From Paratinospora sagittata (Eukaryota > Streptophyta > Magnoliopsida > Ranunculales > Menispermaceae), in NCBI GenBank assembly GCA_035771175.1, contig CM069590.1, positions 32,254,821 to 32,318,820 on the forward strand: a stretch of 64,000 nucleotides of DNA. Reading direction: 5' to 3'. The notes under the pieces were generated by a model. That model was not told the DNA's origin. It made no database searches and saw nothing but the letters and a program-made list of their open reading frames with translations. A program made the position numbers and the translations under genes. This document shows, piece by piece, positions 50,101-62,100 of the stretch. Within the stretch, counting starts at the first letter, position 1. Every line of letters begins with the position of its first letter.

Positions 50101-53100
50101 ATATACAATGTTAATAGTTAGTTATATAACCAGCTCCATCATCATACTGCACTTTCGGGAAGGTATCAGGCCTGTTCCTGACCCATTAATCCCCCTCACC
50201 CCCAAAAGTGCGACAGTGGCAAGAGTTGAACCAAGAACCTTTGGATTTCAAAGTCACTTCTTTACCAACTGCACCAACTCCATGTTGGCCATTTTTTTGT
50301 TTAATTTGAAATTTGTTATCTTATAAAAATAATTTATTTATTGTAATCTTTGTATAAAAGTTTGCATGTATATTATAGTATGCAATGTAATATATAATAA
50401 GTAATGAATATATAATTTGTTTTGTTTTTTGACAAGAAACAAGAAATGTATTGTATTAACTATATGTGTTATACAAGAATATACATACGGACTTGAGTCT
50501 ACAACTATAAGTTAAAACTATCCAAAATTGGTTTTACATCCCCTCAACCAATCCCCCAAGGGAAAGCCCTTTGCTAACTTACTAACATTAACCCAAAGAG
50601 AAGCCAAAAAGAAAGAATTGTCTCGAACAACCCCTATATCATTCTCTGGGTCATCAAAAATGTGAGCGCGTTCTGCTCTTTCCATATAGACCATATTACC
50701 GCAAAGACAACCACACGCTAGTAATCTCGGAGACGTCTTGGCAGGACGAACTTTGCCAAGACGTCTCAGAGAATACAGGCGTGTGGTTATCTTTGCGGTA
50801 ATATGGTCTATATTACACAATATACACAATTAAAATAGTTGGTCCAAAGGCTCGATCCATATATTCCTTGGGTCGGGCTTGGGCCAAGGTTTTTAAATGT
50901 TAGCCCCATCCAAGCCGAAATTAAGGCTCAACCCGACCCGGCATGAATATTCGTAGACTCGAGCTAGGCTAGGCAGGGCCAGCCCGGGCCGACCCAAATG
51001 GCCCAAATTGTCACCCCTAAATTTTTTATCCTTGCGTAGTAGAACCCTATACACCTAACAATGAAATACTCGTATACGTTTATAAAAGCACTATGTGGTC
51101 AGAAGCCCTCTTCTAAATGATTATTTAGTACAGACTCTTCAAAAGATAGCTAATAAGTTTTTGATAGGTGCAAAGAGCTACGAGACATTGTTCTCAAGAT
51201 ACTGACATGTCATTATAATTGTATTACAATATTTGTATGTAAATCGTAGCCATTTTCATTATAAATAACAAAAAATTTAAAAAATATTTGGGATTAGTCG
51301 AATAAATATTGTTTTTAGTTCAAGTTCCTATCTAGAGCCATACATGCCTTCCAATACGTCAAATTTGTTCACATCTATTCTTCTCTCATCAATAATAGTC
51401 TTCCTCCCACTTATCTACAAGCTCTCTTTCTTAAATAAAATAAAAGAAGTAATATATGAAAGGTAAAATAGAAAAACGCATAAACAAAGGTATACTTCTA
51501 ACATTAGACCAAGATTCTATCTAATCTCCAAGTAACTAAATTACAAAGTTTAGATTGTGCCTATCATCAATCATACCTCATTTTTTAATCAAATTTTAAC
51601 ATTATGAATTTCACTACTTAATGTTTTGGGTTGTGTATTTGAAATAAGCTATGCCTAGCCCTAGCATGACATCTAAAATTTAGAAAGAGAACATACTCAC
51701 TAATGAAATAATCACCTAGAAGATGCCCAAAAAATAGCTTGCCCAAAATCTCAATGTTTATCGGTTAGCGCACTCTCATTTGTCAACTTAAGTCAAGGCA
51801 CAAAGATGATGAGGTTATGCAATGCTAAAAACGGAATTAATCTACAAATCCTTGAATTAATTAATCTACACGCATGCACACATACATGCATACAAGTTAA
51901 AAAATAAAATAGAAATTGGAGAACCATAAAAAGGGCGTACCCAATTCATGAGGCTCCCACCATTTTGGGGGAATGGACGATGTACCCTTACCTCCACAAT
52001 GGAGAAGAAGTTTCTGGATTGGAACCCATGAAGATCACAATAGAGCAACCTCAACTGTTGCGGTAAAGCCCGCCCTTCTAAATTTAAAGAATTTTAAGAG
52101 TTTTAAAATTTAAGTACAACATATTTGATGTTTATTCAATGTTTCATGTACTTATTCACTATAATTAAATCATTAACATGGAAAGTGGCACATGAATGTG
52201 CATAATCAAGAGTGCATACTAATGTTGCATTATATTAAATCTTTAATTGTCAAAGTATGTATTATATGACAAGATGGATGAGTTGTATGTATAAATAAAC
52301 ATATGCATACATGGCATGTGATGAGTTCAACCATAAGGCAAGTACAACATGCATAAATATGTTTATCAAGACAATAGAGTAACTTATAGGAGTCCCTAGA
52401 AATTTCTCTATTCTATTTACCCAATTTATTCACCCTTGACTAGACTTAAACTTTGGAGAGGAGACTCAATTCGTTTTTGAGAGGATTTATGGTGTGGGAA
52501 TGACACCTTCTAGTCATTATTTCCTAACCTTTACCGTCGTTCTACTTATCATAATAAACCTATTTCACAATTTATGAGAAGCCCAGAGCTTAGGGGAGAA
52601 GCCTCTGGGTTTTGGGATTTACATTTAGGTAGCAATTTTTTCCTAGGGAGGGAAGAGATGTGGATTCCCTTATTAGCTTGCTTGAGGGATGTTTTCTATC
52701 TGGGGATGATGATAGAATTCCTTGGCCATGGGACCCTTCGGGTACATTTACCACTAAATCCTTTCATGCAGCTATTCTTAATGATCTAATATCCCTTCAT
52801 TTTCATATCACAATCTTATTTGGAAAGCTCAAGTGCCATCAAAGGTTAAATTCTTAGGGTGAGTGGCTTCTCATGGAAAGATAAACACAAGGAATATGAT
52901 GCAGAAAAGATTCTCAAACATGTGTTTATCTCCATATTGGTGTTATCTCTGTAATCAGAATTTGGAGTCAGTTGGACAAGTATTTTGGCATTGCTCTTTT
53001 TCTAATGAGGTTTGGAGTAGATGGTGTCATCATTTTCCTGTGATGAGTGGAGAGGGGTTTGAGAACCAACACTTCACTATCTTTCCCTACATGAATAGCA

Positions 53101-56100
53101 TTTAGTCCACATGGAGAGATCATTGGAAGGTTGTGTCCTTGGCGGTACTGTGGTCTTTATGGAAAGAGGAAAGAGAGGAATAAACGGGTGTTCGACAGGG
53201 AAGTGTGTTCGGATGTCAAAGTGTGGGAGAATTCTCACCTTCTAGCGTCATTTTGGGTTGTCAATAGTAATTTGTCAAAGGGCTATACTTTAGGGGATTG
53301 GCTCAGAGGGTAGGGCAATTTTGTATCATCTTAGGGGTGAGTCTTGGTTGGCCTGTGATGCAGTCATTTTGGACTCCTACTTTTTATATAAATATATGTT
53401 TATCAAGACATGCATGGCATTTGACAAGTTTCAATCTTAAGCATTAATACATATAAATATCTACCAAGACATGATATAACATGCTAAAAATAAAGAAAAA
53501 TTAGGGAAAAGCTCAAGGATCACTCCCACGTGAATGTGTTATTTGTTGCGTCGCTCCACGTGTTCAATCGTGTATTTTGCTCCTAACCTAGACGCACATA
53601 TCACGCAAACCATTACTTCTCATGTTATATGTATAGTAAAATTAAGAGTTTGGGGGAGAAAGCAAAAAGGAAGTAGAAGTGGAGTGGCTACCTACATGGC
53701 CACAACTTCACATGATGGAGAACAAGAGGATAGTACTCGAAACAAGGAAACAAGGGGAAAAAAAAAAAAAGGTTGCAGCCATTGCACTTCTTACTGCTTC
53801 TATAGTAGGCATTTCCAAAGGAGGAGGAAGAAGAAGGAAAGTGAGCAGAGAAAACACCTTGTTGTTGCTGCCGCCCACTTCTTCTTCTTCTTTCTTTCTT
53901 CCTCCTCCTCCACTTGGGAGCGCCTGCTATAGCAACAGCAAGAGGTACAATTGTTGCAACGTTTCCTTTTTCTTCACCCCCCCCCCCCCGCCACACACGC
54001 ACACGCACACGCACACCCACACCCACCCACCATCATGTGAAGTTGCAGCCGTGTGGCCAGCCACTCCACTTCTACTTCCTTTTTATTTTATCCGCCAAAC
54101 TCTCAATTGTACCATACCTATAACATGAAAAAGTACTAGGTTGTGCAATATGTGTCCAGATGAAGAACAACGTACATGATTGAACGTGATGAATGATGCA
54201 ACACGTAACACATTCATGTGGGAGTGATCCTTGACCTCTTCTCTATTTTTTATTTAATTTTAGCACGTTATATCATGTCTTTTTACATATGCATATGTAT
54301 GTTCCTATGTATTAATGCTTAAGATTGAAACTTGTCACATGTCATGCATGTCTTGCTACACGTATTTATGCATGATGTATATGCCTTATGGTTGAACCCA
54401 TCGCATGCCATGTATGCATATGTTTATTTCTAGATATAGCTCAACCATCAAGTCAAATAATGCATATTTTGCTATAAAGATTTGGCATAATGCTACATTA
54501 ATATGGACTCCTGCTTATGCACATAATGCGTTGTTATCCATGTTAAATGATTAAATCATAGTAAATTAGTACATGATACAATGAATAAACATTGCAGCAT
54601 GACATGAGTTTGAATATTGTTGATTATGTTCATATATATACCATGATGGAACATGTTGATGCTTGTTATATTAAAGACACATTAAAAAGACAAGAACACA
54701 TTGAAAGGTGATTTGGCCTAGCCTAGGGTATTCCAAAAGGCCAAGGTATAATGACACTAAGGAAAGAATTTTCAAACACTACCCAACAGAATTTCCAAGG
54801 AAAAGGTAATTCCGCTTGGGTGGTCCACAGCCCCGAACGAATGGTTAGCAATAATTTTGAACAATCTAATGATGCAATGCAATGATTGTACTTGTTTGCC
54901 TATCTAAATCTTGCTTGATATATCTTGCTAATGATAAACAAAAATTATGGAAATTGTCTATGGTGATCCTGATGTAGATTCATCGCAAAAGCAAAAAAAC
55001 AAAAATACTCAAAAGAATAACCAAAATTAATTATATTGAATAGAATATTCAAAAAGGGAAAAATAATTGACCTTCATTCCTTAAATTTCGTAATTGGAGC
55101 TCCTTTTATAGAAAAACAACTTAAAAACTACCTAAAACACTTAAAAATAAGTTTCCAAAGCTATTTATAACATAATAACAACTTCCTAATTCTATTAGAA
55201 TTCTATTTAGACACTTTCAAAACTTTAACATCTAATTGTAGTTTAGAATTAAAGTGTTTGGTAACTAACACTTAATTCTCTTATTAGAGGGGATTTGACG
55301 TCTTTTATCAAAATATCTTTTTACTATTGTATTATCTATAATAAAATTAATAAATAATTAAATTAAACATTTAAAAATAAATTCTCAAATATTATATTAA
55401 TATAATTATATAAATAATTTAATAATTTATTTATTTATTATCCACATAACAATAACAAAAGTTCTCCAAAAAAAAACAATAACAAAAGTAGATAAAAAAA
55501 TAAATAAGTCATTTTTTAAAGGTTATAATATTATCTTCATTATTGAGATAAGTAATCTATAATTATTACTCTATTTATTATTATTTTGAATAAATAAGTT
55601 ATATTTATTACAATTTTTTTTTTTGGAATTTCAACTCATCAACCATGTACTCTTAAATTCAAAAGAAAAAAAAACTATTTACTCACAAAATAATGTAAAA
55701 GCATAAAAAAAAATCAACAACAAATACAAATACAGAGAAAATTAAAAAAATAAAAATAGAAAATTAATTAATTTTAATTAAAAAAAGAAGACCCCCCTCT
55801 CTGCCGCGCGCAGAGAGGGTCTTTTACACCCTCGCCTTTTTTTAAAGATTTTTTTTTTTTTAAATTTTAAGAATTCATTATTCACCGTGAAATCTTTTTC
55901 CTTAAACTGGTTGGGAAGAAGACGATGGAAGTGAGGAGAAAACAAAAGTTGGAAGAAAATTATTAAAAGGTTTTTTGAAAATTTTTAAAATATAAATTGT
56001 CTATCCGAATTAGAGGTTTAGCCTCTAAAAAAATAAGCACAATTTTTTTACTTTTTTAAATAGAGGTTTAACCTCTACTTTTGCTAAACCTCTATTTCTT

Positions 56101-59100
56101 TTAGAGGTTTTAAAATCCTTACCAAACACTCTATTTTTATAAAACTCTATTTCAATTAGAAATTTAGCAAAATAAATGAAAGAAATAGAGTTGTCAAACG
56201 GGCCTTTGCACTAAAATCTAAACAAGTATGCTTTTTAATTTAATATGCTCTAAGTGTGTAATCATGATTGTTGTAGCATATCTTAAAAATATGGATTTTT
56301 CCAATCCTAAAAAATATTCTCTAAACTCATAACTCATCTAAGACGACTAATTTCAAAAAGATTTCTTGCTTTTGCCTTCACATGTGTACTTCCTTTATAT
56401 GATTTTAATCTGGCTCGCAATGCACATTGCGCCAACTCTACTCAAGCCTGCGATACCTCACGGTGTATATCTACTATTCACTCAAGCAACGATGGACATG
56501 TTGCTGCTCTTTCAGTTCCGGTGCGACTGGGATGAAACGACTAAGGTTGCGACTGTTTTGCCAACAACGAGTGGTGGCTTGAAGGTCTATGAGAGACTGA
56601 CGGCTAAGATCAGCACCTCGATCATGAAGATTTTTGCGAATGAGGATGGGGTTTCGTGAGCTAATCACAGAAAGTGCGCTAGAGGTAACAAATCTAGCGT
56701 GCTTGCAGCCAATTGTAGCGATGTTGGCTCGGAAGATGAACGGGTTTTAAATTCGCTGGTAGTGGACTCGTCTCAGTATGAAAGTAACTCGTCTGATGAT
56801 GAGAGGCGTTTTGAGGTTGGAGGGGAGCAGGTAGGTGATACGTTGGAGGATAATGGTCCTCAATCTAGCCATGGTGAATGTCTTCCCATGGGTAAGGTGC
56901 GTATCCCATAATTTAATTTTGATGGTACTCATGCTTCTCCCTCCTCTATTTCCCATGCTCCCCTATCTTCAGTCCTCGCCCTTCATCCGTTAATGTCGTC
57001 CAGCATGTTTTGTAGTCCCCTACTGTCCCACACACCCAGAATATACCTTTTATCCCTAGCAGCCCTATGGTTTGTCCTAGGCCAAGTGTTACGACTGATG
57101 GTGAGCGGAATCCAAACGACGGTGACGGGAATAATGAATTGGCCCCTTCACTGGATGCTCATCAGGCACTATGGGCCGATTGTCTAAGAAGGATGCAATC
57201 GAGTTTCTGCGTAGGATGCAATTGTTTTTGGTTGATATGGACAATGGTAATCAAGTCGGTTCCAATGAAGTGTAGTTTTTGCCTGCTTTTTGTGTTGATT
57301 GGTGGGATTATGTTATGTGTTAAAATGAAGATTCTCACATGGAATATTCGGGAGTGTGGTTCCAAGGATAAAAGACGTATGATCAACCGTTCTATCAGGA
57401 AATTTTGCCCAGAATTTGTTATTCTTTAGGAAGTTAAACAGCAACAGATTGATAGGGAGGTGGTTGGTTCATTGTAGCAGTCTAGATTCAAAGATTTGGT
57501 CTATCTCCTAGCAATTGGTTCTTTGGAGGGCTTGTTGTTGGCATGGGACTCCCGTAGAGCGAAGATTTCGGATAGGCTAATTGGTGATTTTTCAGTATCG
57601 GTGAAGGTGGATGTTGACAATGATGAAGGGTGGTGGTGGTTGTCTGGGGTGTACGACTCTAATGAGAGAAATGCTAGAACTCGTTTTTGGGATGAACTAG
57701 CAGGACTTAGCAGCATTTGTGGGGAGAGGTGGTGTGTTGGTGGTGACTTTAATGTAGTGTAGGCTTACTAGAAGCATGAGGAATTTTGATGCCATAATCA
57801 GGGAACTTGAACTTAGTGATACGCCCTTATTGAATGGGAAATTCACTTGGTCCAATTTTCGAGTACATCCTGTATGTTGTAGGCTTGATAGGTTTCTGTT
57901 GGGGGTGGGGTGGATGGAGATGTTTCCCTTCCATAAGCAGGAGGTGGGGGGAAGGTTTGTCTCAGATCATTGGTCGGTTGTATTGGATATTGCTAGAGTG
58001 AAATGGGGGCCAGCTCCACTTCAGTTTGATGGTAGACTGATCGATCATCCTAACTTCAGAAATCAGGTTGAGTGCTGGTGGAGGGAGGGTCCTTCTATGG
58101 GATGGGAGGGGTATAAGTTTATGCAGATTGTAAAGTCAGTGAAGGCTACGCTTCATGGGTGGGGTAAAGAGATTGTGGGATGGGAGGTTGTGAGGAGGAA
58201 GGAGCTTGAAGGGCATGTTTTGGAGCTTGACAAGAAAGAAGGTGGTCTGAAGTGGAATAAGGCTTTGGTGCATGATAGAGCAATTGCTAAAGCTGAGTTG
58301 TGGCGAATTTGTGTGAATGAAGATCGGGCTGCTATGCTTAAGTCTAGGGTGCAGTGGCATAAAGATGGCGATGGCAACTCCAAATTTTTCCATAGAATCA
58401 TGAGTGGAAGAAGGGTTGTTAACACTATCTCTAGTTTGGAACGTGACGATGGATATTTAATGGAGGGGGATGAGGAGATTGTGGTTGAAATACTAGACTT
58501 CTTTCAGGGCGTCTATTCAAGAGGTGGTGAGCCTGTGGGGGGGGGGGGTGGACGGATTGGAATGGTTGCCAATATGTGCGAAGGCTAGTGAAGAGCTTGA
58601 AGTTCCTTTTGATGAGGATGAGGTAAAACAAGCGGTCTTTGAATGTGAGGGGGCTAAGGCTCCGGGGCCAGATGGTATGTCTATGTGCTTCTTTCAGAGT
58701 GTTGTTGGGGCATCATCAAGGATGATCTTATGAAGGTGTTAGTGGAATTTTTCACAATGGGATCATCAACGGATGCACTAACGAGACATACATATGCCTC
58801 ATTCCCAAAAAAATTGTTTCTAGGAGGGTTGCAGACTTTAGACCTATAAGTCTTACCACATGTCTTTACAAGATCATCGCTAAGGTTTCTATGAATCAGA
58901 TGGCTTTTGTTCAGGGGAGATTGTGGATGCGGTACTTGTTACTAATGAGTTAGTAGAGGATTATAGATCTATAAAAAAGGAGGGGATTGTGTTCAAGCTT
59001 GACTTTGCCAAAGCCTACGACATGGTCAATTGGGACTTCCTGGATTTTGTCTTGAAAATGAAGGGGTTTGGCTCTAGGTGGAGGAAATGGATTCAAGGGT

Positions 59101-62100
59101 GCCTACGTTCTGTGACATATCCAGTTTTTGTTAATGGGCGCCCTCGTGGTAAGATAGTTGGTAAGAGGGGGTTAAGGCAGGGTGGCCCTCTTTCTCCTTT
59201 TCTGTTCACTTTGGCGGTGGATGTGTTAGGGAAAATGATGGATAGGGCTAGGGAGGTCGGTCTGGTCACAGGGTTCAAGGTTGGACATGATAGTGAGGAG
59301 GTTACCCATCTTCAGTTCACCGATGATACTTTGTTTTTTTAGACGGTACTGAGAATTGCCTTCGCAATGCTTCCAAGGTTGTTGATTGCTTTTGTTGGTT
59401 GTCTGGTATTGTTATTAATATGGCTAAAAGCCAACTGGCGGGCATCAATGTTTGTCACAGTTGGTTGGAAGAGATGGCCAATCTAATTGGATGTACCACG
59501 TGTAGCTAGCTAATGAAGTATTTGGGGATGTCGTTGGGTGGGAATCCTTCTAAACTAGACTTTTGGGATCCAGTACTATCCAAGGTATCTAGAAGATTGG
59601 ATGGATGGAAGAGGTGTTTCTTATCTAAAGGGGAGTAGGATCACTTTGATTAAATTTGTCCTGGATGCTCTTCCAACTTATTATTTGTCAGTTTTTCAGG
59701 TTCCAGTGAAGGGAGCGGGATGGCTTGAAAAACTAACGAGGGATTTTTTATGGAAGGGTGTTGATAAGGAGAAAGGGTCTCACCTTGTGGCTTGGAACAT
59801 CGTTCAAAGCAAGGTTGAACAAGGCGGTCTGGGTATTAGAAACATAGCTCTCAAAAATAGGGCGATGGTCGGTAAGTGGTTATGGAGGTTTCCTCGGGAG
59901 AAAGATCTGCTATGGGGGAAGGTTATTTGTAGTAGGCACAGGCTTAGGGCCAACCAATGGGATGGTGGGATATCTAGTAGAGCCACTTTCAGAAGTCCCT
60001 AGAAACAGTGTTTTGAAACCGTTGCCTAGGCGATCGCTTGGGCTTTTTGGGAAGAAAACGCCTAGGCGTTGTGCTAAGCAGGCAGTAGGGATTTAAAAAG
60101 TTTAAGGGGGACTCTCTAATTTTTAAAAAAAGCTTTAAAAACGAAAACGCCCATTTTCTATAATAAACCCTCGACCTTTCTCTCCCTAATCCCATCATTT
60201 CCATTTGCTCCAACCAAGAAATGTCGTCGAACTCTCCGGCAACCGTCGGCGACTCTTTAGCGACCTCCGGCGACTCTTCAGCGACCCCCCCCCCCCCCCC
60301 CCCGCGATAGAAATTTGAGTTTTGTACTTTTGAACGTTTTGGATAATGTGTATTGTGGCATAAATTAATGTTTTGTGGACATGATTTTAATTAACATGAA
60401 GTGTTTTTTATCATTTTATGAAATTTTAACATTTATTATAAAATATAGTTAGATATATATAATTGTGTATATGAATTGTCTAGGGACTTATAAATAATTA
60501 ATTAATTATCTAGGGATCTATAAATAAATATTTTTGTTATCGCCTCGCCTAGACAGAACAAATCTCCTAGACATCGCCTTGGCGCCTTGAAAACACTGCC
60601 TGAAAATTTATCTCCTCTGTGTATCCCATTTTCTCTCCCTTGGTTCGATTAAAACTTGGAAAGAAGAATTCAATTCGTTTTTGGGATGACCTATAGTGTG
60701 GTACTAATTCTTTCCAATCTTTGTTCCCTAACCTCTATCGTCGCTATTCTTTCCACAATAGACCTGTAATCGATTTTGTGAGTAATCCAGGAGATCCCAT
60801 TGTATCGTGGGATTTTCATTTAGGTAGATCTATCCCTCCTAGGGAATAGGGGGATGTGGTTTCCCTATTAGACTTGCTAGCAGGTTGTCAGTTATCAGAG
60901 GTGCATGATAGGATCTCTTGGCCTTGGGACTCTTTTGGGCTTTTCACTACCAAATCATTCCATTCTTCCCTCCTCGATGAATCCCATGTTCCTCCTTTTC
61001 CCAACCACAATGCTATTTGGAATGCTCAAGTGCCATCAAAGGATAAATTTTTGGGATGGGTAGCTTCTCATGGGAAGATGAATACAGGGGATAGACTGCA
61101 AAAAAGATTTTCATATATGTGTCGATCTCCACAGTGGTGCTACCTTTGCAGGCAAGAGTCAGAGTCCACGGGGCATATTTGTGGGCGATGTCCTTTTGCG
61201 GATGAGGTATGGAGCAGGTGGAGGTCTCATTTCCCTGTTATGAGCAGCAGGGTGGCGGTCGAGGATGGCATAATCATATTCCCCTATATGAATAGCATTC
61301 AGTCATTATGGAAAGATCATTGGAAGGTGGTCTGTTTGGCAGTTCTATGGTCTTTATGGAAGGAACGAAACATAAGGGTGTTTCATGATGAGTTCCTTTT
61401 GACTAATAAAGTATGGGAGTCTTCTCATCTTTTAGCTTCCTATTGGGTAGCCAACAATAGGTTATCCAATGGCTATGGGTTGGGTCATTGGATTAGGGGT
61501 TGGGGTAATTTTGTATCAGATTAGGGTTGCGGCTGATAGTATTTGTATTGTACAGTTCATTTTACTTTCTTTCACACACATATATATAATACTAATTAGT
61601 TTCTTTTAAAAATAAAAAATAAAAAGATTCAAAGTCAATATTTTGATCGTTATACATCTTGGTTTTGTCACCACCAATGATCTTTCGTGAGCATCATGTT
61701 ACCATCACAACCAACATACTTCATATTATATCCTATTCATGGAAGGGGAGGGGCCTAATCAAAATAAAAAAATAATCTTTCACATCAAAATATATTAAAA
61801 CAAAACTGGAAAAGTAATAAGAGCATACAAGATAGGACCTCAAAGGTTAACAAAATAAGCATATACAAAAACTAAAACAATTGAATTTCCATGCAATGTA
61901 TTGCATCCAATTTTAGTCTCATATCACAATTGGTATGGTATTATCTTGTTTGGGTCCTTGGATCCCTTTGAGAACTTAAAACTGGCTTTCCATAAAGTCC
62001 TAAGCACTTACCTCAAGCCTTTTCCTTTCCTCTTTGGAAAATGAATATGTTTGAGTTAGGAGGTGTGGCCAATTTGAGAAGTCTCATGGAAAACATGAAA

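Larger units (their letters stand above)
49280..51019. mobile_element. DNA transposon with GGGCC-rich terminal inverted repeats, carrying inserted SINE and LINE
   Basis: The left end TAGAAGTAGCAATTTCGCCC and the right end, complement TAGGGGTGACAATTTGGGCC, are inverted repeats continuing into CCCGGCCC-type sub-terminal motifs. This pattern is common in plant non-autonomous hAT-like elements. Possible 8-bp flanks are AATTTTCG and AATTTTTT (6 of 8). It has no transposase. A SINE (50078-50290) and LINE 3' end (50415-50813) lie inside. Confidence 0.65.

Noticed and set aside
50223..50288. Functional tRNA gene
   Set aside because: The A and B boxes are tRNA-like, but the cloverleaf does not form and the body continues for about 130 bp to an A-rich tail, as in a SINE.
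50684..50813. microRNA gene
   Set aside because: The hairpin arms are LINE coding sequence with an inverted duplication. Without small-RNA data a microRNA call is not justified.
53534..54128. Overlapping frames of 112-149 codons on both strands
   Set aside because: They cross the foldback loop with poly(C) and CA repeats. The coding look comes from composition and inverted symmetry.
57501..58425. Antisense frames opposite the LINE ORF2
   Set aside because: They are shadows of the endonuclease and linker coding sequence.
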